Source: Marinitoga litoralis (lineage in GTDB: Bacteria; Thermotogota; Thermotogae; Petrotogales; Petrotogaceae). Taken from it: DNA of 35,547 bases. This document shows positions 29,669 to 35,547 of the stretch, piece after piece (positions within the stretch are counted from its first letter, which is position 1; each line of letters starts with the position of its first letter). A program made the position numbers and the translations under genes. Location: assembly GCF_016908145.1 (NCBI RefSeq), contig NZ_JAFBDI010000025.1, positions 1-35,547 on the forward strand. Reading direction: 5' to 3'. The notes beneath the pieces are model-generated. The model was not told the DNA's origin. It worked only from the letters and a program-made list of their open reading frames with translations, and did no database searches.

Positions 29669-29694
29669 AAAATTCAAAAAGATTTTATTTTGAA

Positions 29695-29720
29695 AAATAA
29701 GTGCCGAAAGGCACTTATTT
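29695..29720 (+). terminator. Terminator upstream of the sugar operon
   Basis: An 11-bp stem AAATAAGTGCC / GGCACTTATTT closes on the stable tetraloop GAAA. The U tract is interrupted (TTATTTATG). It probably ends the transporter-kinase transcript and insulates the sugar operon promoter 13 bp downstream. Confidence 0.78.
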
Positions 29721-29732
29721 ATGATAATTTTG

Positions 29733-29761
29733 TTGACAGAGAAAAATAATTATGATATAAT
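29733..29761 (+). promoter_or_regulatory. Perfect consensus promoter of the UDP-sugar operon
   Basis: TTGACA (29733-29738) and TATAAT (29756-29761) with 17 bp between them match the sigma-70 consensus exactly. The start would be near 29768, inside a palindrome. A promoter this strong usually needs repression to be regulated. Confidence 0.88.
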
Positions 29762-29793
29762 TCACTCAGTGAATGAAAAATAATTATAATATA
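29741..29793 (+). repeat. Direct repeats flanking a palindrome at the sugar operon start
   Basis: GAAAAATAATTATGATATA (29741-29759) recurs as GAAAAATAATTATAATATA (29775-29793), 18 of 19 identical, 34 bp apart. Between them lies a palindrome, ATTCACT-C-AGTGAAT (29760-29774), with perfect 7-bp arms over the end of the -10 box and the start site. The palindrome is a strong operator candidate. The second repeat copy carries another TATAAT. Confidence 0.8.
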
Positions 29794-29830
29794 TAAATTA
29801 AATAATAAATTAAATTTCGGAGGGATGAGT

Positions 29831-31135
29831 ATGACATTAATGGAAAAAATTCAAAACAAAACTGCAAAAATAGGTGTTATAGGATTAGGGTATGTAGGAT
29901 TACCTTTAGCAGTAGAAAAAGCAAAAGCTGGATATAATGTAATTGGATTTGATGTACAAGAAAAAAAGGTAGAAATGGTAAATAAAGGAATAAATTATAT
30001 AGGCGATGTAGTAAATGAAGAATTAGAAGATTTAGTAAAAGAAGGTAAAATTGTAGCAACAACAAATTTCGATGAATTAACAAATTGTGATGCAGTAATG
30101 ATATGTGTTCCTACTCCATTAGATAAGTTTAAACAACCAGATTTACAATATGTAATTGCTTCAACTAAAGAAGTAGCAAAGAGATTACATAATGATATGT
30201 TGATAACTTTAGAAAGTACTACATATCCAGGTACTACAGAAGAAGTAATGCTACCAATTTTAGAAGAAACAGGGTTAAAAGTAGGAAAAGATTTTTATTT
30301 GGCTTTTTCTCCAGAAAGAGTTGATCCAGGTAATTTAAGATTTAAAACCAAAAATACCCCAAAAGTTGTTGGTGGTGTAACTGAAGAATGTACAAGGCAT
30401 GCAAAAGCATTATATGAAAATGTATTAGAAGCAGAAGTTTTTGCAGTATCTTCACCAAAAGAAGCAGAAATGGCAAAAATATTAGAAAATACATTTAGAA
30501 TAGTGAATATTGCATTAATAAATGAAATGGCGGTTGTTGCTAAAAAATTAGGAATTAATATATGGGAAGTTATAGACGCAGCTGCAACAAAACCTTTTGG
30601 ATTTATGCCATTTTATCCAGGACCTGGCGTTGGTGGTCACTGTATTCCTATAGATCCATTTTATTTAACATATAAAGCAAGAGCTGTAGATTATCATACA
30701 AGATTAATTGAAATGGCTGGGGAAATAAATGATGCAATGCCAGAATATGTAGTTTCAAGACTTCAGGATATTCTTAATGACAGAAAGAAATGTTTAAATG
30801 GAGCAAAAGTATTATTGCTTGGTGTAGCATATAAGAATGATATTGATGATTTAAGAGAATCACCAGCATTAAAGGTTATAGAACATTTAGAAAAGAAACA
30901 TGCAGATATTATAATTCATGATCCATATATTCCTGAATTTACACATGAAGGAAAAGAATATAAGAGTGTTGAATTAACAAAAGAATTATTAGAAAGTGTA
31001 GATGCAGTTGTTTTAACTACAGCACATTCTAATGTTGATTACGAATTTGTATTAGAATATGCGCCATTCTTGTTTGATACAAAAAATAAGACAAAAAATA
31101 TTGAAAAGAACAAGGATAAAGTGATATTGTTATAA
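29831..31135 (+). CDS. wbpA: UDP-N-acetylglucosamine 6-dehydrogenase (WbpA-like)
   Basis: This enzyme oxidises C6 of a UDP-HexNAc to the uronic acid with two NAD+ (cytosol), for surface polysaccharide. It has 434 residues. The NAD-binding Rossmann motif is GVIGLGYVGLPLA (15-27), followed by CVPTPLD and TLESTTYPGTTEE. The catalytic cysteine is Cys271 in GVGGHCIPIDPFYL. The central dimer helix (EAEMAKILENTFRIVNIALI) and the C-terminal UDP-binding domain are present. I start at ATG 29831, 6 nt after GGAGGG; an ATG at 29825 touches that site directly. WecC (UDP-ManNAc dehydrogenase) is the alternative, but the wbpB- and wbpD-like genes downstream favour WbpA. Confidence 0.85.
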   Translation: MTLMEKIQNKTAKIGVIGLGYVGLPLAVEKAKAGYNVIGFDVQEKKVEMVNKGINYIGDVVNEELEDLVKEGKIVATTNFDELTNCDAVMICVPTPLDKFKQPDLQYVIASTKEVAKRLHNDMLITLESTTYPGTTEEVMLPILEETGLKVGKDFYLAFSPERVDPGNLRFKTKNTPKVVGGVTEECTRHAKALYENVLEAEVFAVSSPKEAEMAKILENTFRIVNIALINEMAVVAKKLGINIWEVIDAAATKPFGFMPFYPGPGVGGHCIPIDPFYLTYKARAVDYHTRLIEMAGEINDAMPEYVVSRLQDILNDRKKCLNGAKVLLLGVAYKNDIDDLRESPALKVIEHLEKKHADIIIHDPYIPEFTHEGKEYKSVELTKELLESVDAVVLTTAHSNVDYEFVLEYAPFLFDTKNKTKNIEKNKDKVILL

Positions 31136-31148
31136 AGGAGATGCAATT

Positions 31149-32234
31149 ATGATTAGATTAGCTTTAATTGGTTGTGGAAGGATTGCGACAAAAAAGCACA
31201 CAGAAGCTATTATAAAAAATAAGGAATTATTTGATCTTGTAGCAGTAGTTGATCCTGTAAAAGAAAAAGCAGAAAATGTAGCTAATATTATAGAAAATGC
31301 AGGATTAAAAAGGCCAGAAATATTTACCGATTATAATGAAGTAATAACACGAGAAGATATTGATATGGTAACTGTAGCAACAGAAAGTGGATATCATTAT
31401 CAAATATCAATTGATGCTATGAAAAATAATAAGCATGTTTTAGTTGAAAAACCAATGGCGTTATCAACAAAAGATATGGATCATATGATTCAATTATCTA
31501 AAGAAAAAGATTTAAAATTAGGAGTATGTTTCCAAAATAGATTTAATCCACCTATTCAAGAAATGAGAAAAAAATTAGAAAATGGTGAGTTTGGAGATTT
31601 ATTACACGGTCAAATATCAATTAGATGGAATAGAAATAAATCATATTATGAACAAGCTCCATGGAGAGGAACATGGGAACTTGATGGTGGTACATTGATG
31701 AATCAATGTACTCATGGAATAGATTTATTACAATGGACTTTTGGAGAAATAGAAGAAATAACAGGAAGGATTGAAAACTTCAATCATCCTTATATAGAAG
31801 CGGAAGACTTTGGAAGTGCTATAGTTAAATTCAAAAATGGTGCAGTAGGTATAATTGAAGGTACAGCAAATGTATATCCAAAAAATTTAGAAGAAACTTT
31901 ATCAGTATTTGGTGAAAAAGGGACTGTGGTTATAGGTGGTCTTGCAGTAAATAAAATAGAAACATGGAGATTTGAAAATGAAGATTCACATCCATTCCAA
32001 AATTTACCAGATCCTGATACTGTATATGGTGCTGGTCATGTACCATTATATAGGGATTTCTATGATTCAATAGTAAACAACAGAAAACCATATGTTTCTG
32101 GTGAAGATGGAAAAAGAGCGGTAGAAATAGTATTAGCAATTTATAAATCAGCAAAAGAAGGAAAACCAGTTAAATTTCCTTTCGAATTTTCCACAGAAGA
32201 AATGAAAGGATTTTTTAAGAAGGTGGAAAAATGA
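31149..32234 (+). CDS. wbpB: Gfo/Idh-type UDP-GlcNAcA 3-dehydrogenase (WbpB-like)
   Basis: In the known pathway WbpB oxidises C3 of UDP-GlcNAc uronic acid, giving the 3-keto sugar for transamination. The protein has 361 residues. Its N-terminal Rossmann fold has [12 protein letters not shown] (6-16), and the family motif EKPMA places the catalytic Lys at 101. The substrate-binding domain has [16 protein letters not shown] and [15 protein letters not shown], which closely resemble the WbpB/WlbA subgroup. It follows wbpA by 13 nt with GGAG, and its end overlaps the next gene by 4 nt (ATGA). Confidence 0.83.
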   Translation: MIRLALIGCGRIATKKHTEAIIKNKELFDLVAVVDPVKEKAENVANIIENAGLKRPEIFTDYNEVITREDIDMVTVATESGYHYQISIDAMKNNKHVLVEKPMALSTKDMDHMIQLSKEKDLKLGVCFQNRFNPPIQEMRKKLENGEFGDLLHGQISIRWNRNKSYYEQAPWRGTWELDGGTLMNQCTHGIDLLQWTFGEIEEITGRIENFNHPYIEAEDFGSAIVKFKNGAVGIIEGTANVYPKNLEETLSVFGEKGTVVIGGLAVNKIETWRFENEDSHPFQNLPDPDTVYGAGHVPLYRDFYDSIVNNRKPYVSGEDGKRAVEIVLAIYKSAKEGKPVKFPFEFSTEEMKGFFKKVEK

Positions 32235-32980
32235 TATCAGAATATGCAAAGATTCATGACTCAGTAGAATTGGGACATAATATTGAAATAGAAGAGAATG
32301 TGATTATTGAAGAAGGGGTTAAATTAGGAAATAATGTGGTTGTTAAAAAAGATACAATAATAAGAAAAGGAAGCGTTATTGCAGATAATACAGTTTTAGG
32401 TAAAAAACCATTTAAAGCTTCAAATTCTGCAGTAACCCAAGAAAAAGAATTAGAACCGTTAATAATTGGAGAGTATGTAACTATAGGAGCTAATTGTGTA
32501 ATATATAGAGGTGCGAAATTAAATAATTTTGTTTTTGTCGGTGATTTAGCTAGTATTAGAGAAGATGTGGAAATAGGTGAATATACTATTATTGGTAGAG
32601 GAGTTGCTGTTGAGAATAAAACAACTATAGGAAAAAAAGTAAAGATTGAAACAAATGCATACATAACAGCGTTATCTACAATAGAAGATTATTGTTTTGT
32701 AGCTCCTGAGGTTACATTTACCAATGATAATTTTTTAGGTAGAACAGAAGATAGAAAAAAATATTTTAAAGGTGCTACATTAAGAAAAGGAGCTAGAGTA
32801 GGCGCAAATTCTACAATATTACCAGGAATTGAAATAGGTGAAGATGCACTAGTAGCAGCAGGTTCAGTAGTAACTAAAGACGTTCCACCTAAAAAAATTG
32901 TTATAGGTAGTCCTGCAAAAATATTTAAGGATGTTCCAGAAGAGCAATTACTTGAAAATCAAAGTTACTATAATGAATAG
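32231..32980 (+). CDS. wbpD: Left-handed beta-helix N-acetyltransferase (WbpD-like)
   Basis: WbpD acetylates the 3-amino group of the UDP-sugar using acetyl-CoA. The 249-residue protein is built almost entirely of hexapeptide repeats (such as [20 protein letters not shown] and [20 protein letters not shown]), forming a trimeric left-handed beta-helix. The C-terminal part has FTNDNFLGR and a typical terminal module, [19 protein letters not shown] then [11 protein letters not shown]. It starts inside wbpB (ATGA overlap) and ends at the operon terminator; its TAG is in the terminator stem. The aminotransferase that would act between WbpB and WbpD is not in this window. Confidence 0.83.
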   Translation: MISEYAKIHDSVELGHNIEIEENVIIEEGVKLGNNVVVKKDTIIRKGSVIADNTVLGKKPFKASNSAVTQEKELEPLIIGEYVTIGANCVIYRGAKLNNFVFVGDLASIREDVEIGEYTIIGRGVAVENKTTIGKKVKIETNAYITALSTIEDYCFVAPEVTFTNDNFLGRTEDRKKYFKGATLRKGARVGANSTILPGIEIGEDALVAAGSVVTKDVPPKKIVIGSPAKIFKDVPEEQLLENQSYYNE

Positions 32981-33005
32981 CGGATGTATTATCCGCTATT
33001 TTTAA
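32976..33005. terminator. Bidirectional terminator between wbpD and the SDR gene
   Basis: A perfect 10-bp stem AATAGCGGAT / ATCCGCTATT with loop GTATT is followed by TTTAATTTT. Stop codons of both convergent genes lie in it: wbpD in the left arm and the SDR gene in the loop and right arm. Confidence 0.85.
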
Positions 33006-33981
33006 TTTTAGTATCAACTTCTAACCATTCTATTGTATCTCTAATGGTATTAAATAAAGGTCTTGGATTATAACCTAACTCTTTTTCGGCTTTTTTATGA
33101 GAATATTTATAATATTTTTGTAATACTTGTACGCTATAAGGACTAAAAGATAAGTTTTTGTCTTTTGAAGATAGATAATTAAACAAGGCAAAATATGAAA
33201 TAATATATGAGTTTATAGGAGATATAAATTTTATTTTATAGTTTTTTTCAGTAATTAAATTTAAATAAAAGAAGAATTTACGCATAGATATATTTTCTCC
33301 ACTTAAAATATACTTTTCATTATCTTTTTTAGATGCTTTAATTATTCCTTCTACAACATCTCTCACATCAACAAAATCAAATGCACCATCAATTGAATAT
33401 TTTATTTTTCCCTTTAAATAATCATGAAAAACCTTTGTTATTTCTGAATTTTTGTAATCATATGGACCTATTATTCCAGAAGGAAAAACAACAGTAGCAT
33501 TAATTTCATTATTTTTTACAGCTTTTAAAACTTTTAAAGTAGCTAAAGCTTTAGATTTACCATATGCACCAGTAGTTTTTTTAGGATTAATAGGCGTATT
33601 TTCATCTATTGTAGCGCCTCTTTCAATTTCAGCAAAAGCATGAACAGAACTCACATACAATAATTTCTCAATTTTATTTTCTTTAATGGCATTAATAATA
33701 TTTTCAACACCGCCTACATTTACTGAACGCACTAAATTATCTTTCCAAGGTAAAATTGAGATTATTGCAGCAAGATGATAAATACAATTAACTCCTTTAC
33801 TTGCATTTTTTACATCATCATAATTTCTAATATCTCCATAATAGACTTCTATATTCATACCATCAAAAATACTTATATCATCATTTGGTAATACAAATAT
33901 TCTTATTTTTTCTCCCATATCATATAATCTTTTTACTAAAATATTTCCTATATGCCCAGTGGCACCTGTGATTAAAATCAT
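32989..33981 (-). CDS. NAD-dependent epimerase/dehydratase family (extended SDR) protein
   Basis: This 330-residue extended short-chain dehydrogenase begins with ILITGATGHIGNILVKRL, the NAD(P)-binding GxxGxxG fold. YYGDIRNYDDV, IYHLAAI, a Ser in YVSSVHAF, the catalytic YGKSK and VDVRDVVEGIIKA follow in family order. The substrate is unknown; the layout resembles dihydroflavonol-reductase- and NAD-sugar-epimerase-like proteins. I chose ATG 33981, 6 nt after AGAGGTG. A GTG at 33990 lies within that site. The gap to the preceding marR stop is 1 nt, so marR and this gene are one operon. It may belong to the MarR regulon, not to the sugar pathway on the other strand. Confidence 0.88.
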   Translation of the reverse strand: MILITGATGHIGNILVKRLYDMGEKIRIFVLPNDDISIFDGMNIEVYYGDIRNYDDVKNASKGVNCIYHLAAIISILPWKDNLVRSVNVGGVENIINAIKENKIEKLLYVSSVHAFAEIERGATIDENTPINPKKTTGAYGKSKALATLKVLKAVKNNEINATVVFPSGIIGPYDYKNSEITKVFHDYLKGKIKYSIDGAFDFVDVRDVVEGIIKASKKDNEKYILSGENISMRKFFFYLNLITEKNYKIKFISPINSYIISYFALFNYLSSKDKNLSFSPYSVQVLQKYYKYSHKKAEKELGYNPRPLFNTIRDTIEWLEVDTKIKNSG

Positions 33982-33982
33982 A

Positions 33983-34414
33983 TTAATCACCTCTTAAATA
34001 GATATTTATAATCCTATAAAATCCATCTGAAATAACTTCAAGATCCTCTTTAGACGCTTTTGACATAAAGTCATTAAACATTATTTCAAAGTTTTTTAAT
34101 GCTTCCCTATATACTTTTTTACCTTTTTCGGTTAATTCTATTAATATAATTCTTCTATCTTCTTTGCTTCTAATTCTCCTCACATAATTATTCCTTTCTA
34201 AATTATCAATAATATTAGTAATATTACTTTTTGTTGTTGAAAAATGTTCAGCAAGTAAGGTCATTTTTTGTGGTCCTTTTATACCAATATATAATACTAT
34301 ATAAAACTCTAATGTTTTTAATTTTTCAGCTTCTGAAAAGTCTGAAATTATTTTTGTGAAATTCGATATAAAATCAAAAGTAATTTCAAAAGTCTTTTTA
34401 AAATCTAATTCCAT
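33983..34414 (-). CDS. MarR-family transcriptional regulator
   Basis: A 143-residue winged helix regulator. The recognition helix region is MTLLAEHFSTTKSNITNIID (about 56-75). The wing RRIRSKEDRRIILIELTEKG has the DRR pattern that marks MarR proteins. Flanking helices form the dimer interface. No redox Cys is present, so a ligand rather than thiol oxidation is expected. AAGGAGGGG precedes the ATG. Directly upstream is a perfect inverted repeat overlapping this site, so autoregulation of the marR-SDR operon is likely. Confidence 0.92.
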   Translation of the reverse strand: MELDFKKTFEITFDFISNFTKIISDFSEAEKLKTLEFYIVLYIGIKGPQKMTLLAEHFSTTKSNITNIIDNLERNNYVRRIRSKEDRRIILIELTEKGKKVYREALKNFEIMFNDFMSKASKEDLEVISDGFYRIINIYLRGD

Positions 34415-34426
34415 ATAATCCCCTCC

Positions 34427-34453
34427 TTAATAGTCAATAATTTAGACTATTAA
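34427..34453. promoter_or_regulatory. MarR operator candidate
   Basis: TTAATAGTC-N9-GACTATTAA is a perfect inverted repeat with 9-bp arms and a 9-bp AT-rich centre. It begins within the marR ribosome binding site region and covers the probable promoter. A weak minus-strand -35 (TTGAAC) lies just upstream of it. The stretch beyond it, 34454-34714, is AT-rich and holds no gene or site that I can support. Confidence 0.75.
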
Positions 34454-34714
34454 AAAATTAAATAGTTCAAAAAATAAACTTTTTTAAAAAATCAGGAATT
34501 TTCATTATAAATGTTAAAATATAAATAAATAAGTGATAAAATCATATATATCATTAAAATTAAAGTTTAAAAAGAATTAATCGATAAATATATAGATATA
34601 TTTATTATTACTATTTTTTGTTATATGACTTTGTTATTTGTTTAGTTATTATTTGCTTTAAACATACCTAAACAATCTGTTTTTTTAAAAAAGTGAATGA
34701 TTCTATTTATCTTC

Positions 34715-34831
34715 TAGTGTTGTAAATTTTATGAAACTAGGATTATATGAAAATTTAGATTCAGAAAACAACATTCAGATTTAGATTCTCATTTTTATCT
34801 GAATTATATCTAAATATACCTAGAAACACTA
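34715..34831. repeat. Nested imperfect inverted repeat
   Basis: Four arm pairs nest around one centre: TAGTGTT (34715-34721) with AACACTA (34825-34831), CTAGG (34737-34741) with CCTAG (34819-34823), ATTTAGAT (34753-34760) with ATCTAAAT (34808-34815), and ATTCAGAT (34773-34780) with ATCTGAAT (34797-34804). Loops between arms are unequal. It could be a folded remnant of a small mobile element or an RNA hairpin; no family is recognised. Confidence 0.5.
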
Positions 34832-35021
34832 TCATAAGTTTGTTGTACCATTTAAATTTAGTCCAGAAGCAAGGTTATATGTGAAGTATAAGGATGGATC
34901 TGTAAAAAATGGTATGATGAGAACAGATGGTAAAAAAATGTTGTATAATAATAGTGGGGAATATTTAAGAGATTTATCAAAACACACAAAGAATACTCTG
35001 TCTTCTATAAGGTGGAGATGA
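34824..35021 (+). pseudogene. Unrecognised gene remnant, about 65 codons
   Basis: A stop-free frame without a plausible start runs from the stop at 34821-34823 to TGA at 35019-35021. Its translation looks like real protein, for example KFSPEARLYVKYKDGSVKNG and GEYLRDLSKHTKNTL, with mixed charge and few low-complexity runs. It may be the C-terminal end of a gene broken by the inverted repeat or by the insertion element that follows. I do not recognise the family. The opposite strand is open as well but reads as Phe/Leu-rich noise. Confidence 0.4.
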
Positions 35022-35036
35022 ATTTGCAATTTTGGT

Positions 35037-35060
35037 ACACTTATGTTATAACATTAGAGT
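35037..35060. repeat. Palindrome near the probable left end of the insertion element
   Basis: A perfect 12-bp palindrome, ATGTTATAACAT (35043-35054), lies 31 bp before the tnpA start, with partly paired flanks out to 35037 and 35060. IS200/IS605 elements carry subterminal hairpins in this position, so it may be the left-end hairpin. The exact end is not defined. Confidence 0.4.
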
Positions 35061-35085
35061 TAATATATATATTGAAGGCGAAAAA

Positions 35086-35466
35086 ATGATTTTGGAAACA
35101 AATAATCATTCTATCTTTAAATTAAATTACCACTTAGTTCTTGTAACTAAATACAGAAGAAAAGTTGTTAATGATACTATCTCAATGAGATTAATACAGA
35201 TTTTTGAACGCATTGGAGAAAAATATCTTAAAAGAATGGAATCACGATCAAGACCATATACAAGTTTTGTTTTCTGCTCAACCTAATTCTGAATTATCTA
35301 AGTTCATTAATGCATATAAAAGTGCTTCATCAAGGATTATCAAAAAAGAATTTCATGTATATAAACTTTGGAAGTCTTCATTTTGTTCTAAAAGTTATTG
35401 TCTTTTAACAGTGGGCGGTGCTCCATTAGAAATTCTTAAAGAGTATATAAAATCTCAAGGAAGTGA
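35086..35466 (+). pseudogene. tnpA: Frameshifted Y1 transposase tnpA (IS200/IS605 family)
   Basis: TnpA is the HUH single-strand transposase. The N-terminal third reads in one frame from ATG 35086 (HSIFKLNYHLVLVTKYRRKV). After about 35215-35240 the match moves to another frame (EWNHDQDHIQVLFSA, FINAYKSASSRIIKKEF, SKSYCLLTVGGAP, EYIKSQG with the expected catalytic Tyr). A second shift near 35460 would restore the first frame and a TGA at 35464-35466. The HUH motif reads HIQ, not HIH, so one metal ligand is gone. Two frameshifts plus this change make it inactive. The element could move only with TnpA supplied in trans. Confidence 0.88.
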
Positions 35467-35471
35467 TAAAA

Positions 35472-35547
35472 ATGCTTCAAACTTACAAATTTCGCATTTA
35501 CCCTACGAACGAACAAAAAGAAAAATTAAATAAGCATTTTGGTTCTA
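35472..35547 (+). CDS. tnpB: TnpB N-terminus, cut by window end
   Basis: Twenty-five codons from ATG 35472 read LQTYKFRIYPTNEQKEKLNK, the conserved start of TnpB proteins, the RNA-guided nucleases related to Cas12. GGAAGTGA precedes the ATG. Whether the RuvC residues and zinc finger are intact cannot be judged here. Confidence 0.82.
   Translation, partial: MLQTYKFRIYPTNEQKEKLNKHFGS

Larger units (their letters stand above)
35037..35547 (+). mobile_element. IS200/IS605-type insertion sequence, left part
   Basis: A broken tnpA is followed after 5 nt by the start of tnpB on the same strand, the arrangement of IS605-type elements. The left end is uncertain, near the palindrome at 35043. The right end, with any guide RNA for TnpB, lies beyond the window. 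Confidence 0.8.

Noticed and set aside
29825-29830. ATG at 29825 as start of the UDP-sugar dehydrogenase
   Set aside because: It directly abuts GGAGGG with no spacing; ATG 29831 is 6 nt away.
33982-33990. GTG at 33990 as start of the SDR gene
   Set aside because: The codon is part of the AGAGGTG ribosome binding site for the ATG at 33981.
34832-35029. Minus-strand 65-codon gene
   Set aside because: It is Phe/Leu-rich with no ribosome binding site; the plus-strand frame over the same bases looks more protein-like.
35204-35533. A separate 109-residue gene
   Set aside because: It is the frameshifted second part of tnpA; its last 20 or so codons run out of frame over tnpB.

Overview
The window looks like a piece of chromosome from an AT-rich, flagellated member of the Thermotogota, most likely a Petrotogales relative such as Marinitoga. 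This is inferred, not proven. The basis is the very low GC content, Arg codons that are nearly all AGA, strong GGAGG ribosome binding sites, a hrcA-grpE-dnaJ operon with no dnaK, and MurC and MurE signature motifs that I recall from Thermotoga. No rRNA, tRNA or CRISPR array was seen.

Layout. (1) 36-2402, minus strand: flgF, flgG and an MscS-type channel. (2) 2602-2931, plus: a lone STAS anti-sigma antagonist with its own promoter. (3) 2954-11479, minus: a compact division and cell wall (dcw) operon murE-murF-mraY-murD-ftsW-murG-murC, with junctions from 1-nt gaps to 11-nt overlaps. (4) 11593-21517, plus: a ten-gene run starting at a CIRCE operator. It holds hrcA-grpE-dnaJ, a YitT-type membrane protein, a CNNM/CBS transporter, cdd, a receiver-PP2C phosphatase, a Nudix hydrolase, gltX and cysS, and ends at a strong terminator. 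(5) 21643-22860, plus: a GAF histidine kinase. (6) 22895-24952, minus: a tetR-radical SAM operon with two near-identical operator boxes upstream. (7) 25211-26348, plus: a TPP riboswitch, its terminator and a thiamine-binding protein without permease or ATPase. (8) 26485-29430, plus: an ArsB/NhaD-like ion transporter and a uridine-kinase-like protein with a ThrRS-related N-terminus. (9) 29831-32980, plus: a wbpA-wbpB-wbpD-like UDP-sugar operon behind a consensus promoter with a palindrome at the start site. (10) 32989-34414, minus: a marR-SDR operon with a perfect 9-9-9 operator. (11) 34454-35547: gene remnants, an inverted repeat and a decayed IS200/IS605-type element (broken tnpA, start of tnpB cut by the window end).

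The genes are mostly housekeeping. The cell wall cluster builds lipid II and flips into division. The divergent operon couples protein folding control (HrcA repressing grpE-dnaJ) to two tRNA synthetases and a signalling phosphatase. The phosphatase could act on a STAS protein such as the one at 2602 in a partner switch. The sugar operon probably supplies an acetylated amino-uronic acid for a surface polysaccharide, but its aminotransferase is not here. I did not find a clearly new system. The best leads are the twin-operator TetR/radical SAM locus, the receiver whose phosphoacceptor Asp is Glu, the riboswitch-controlled orphan thiamine-binding protein, and the structured promoter of the sugar operon.
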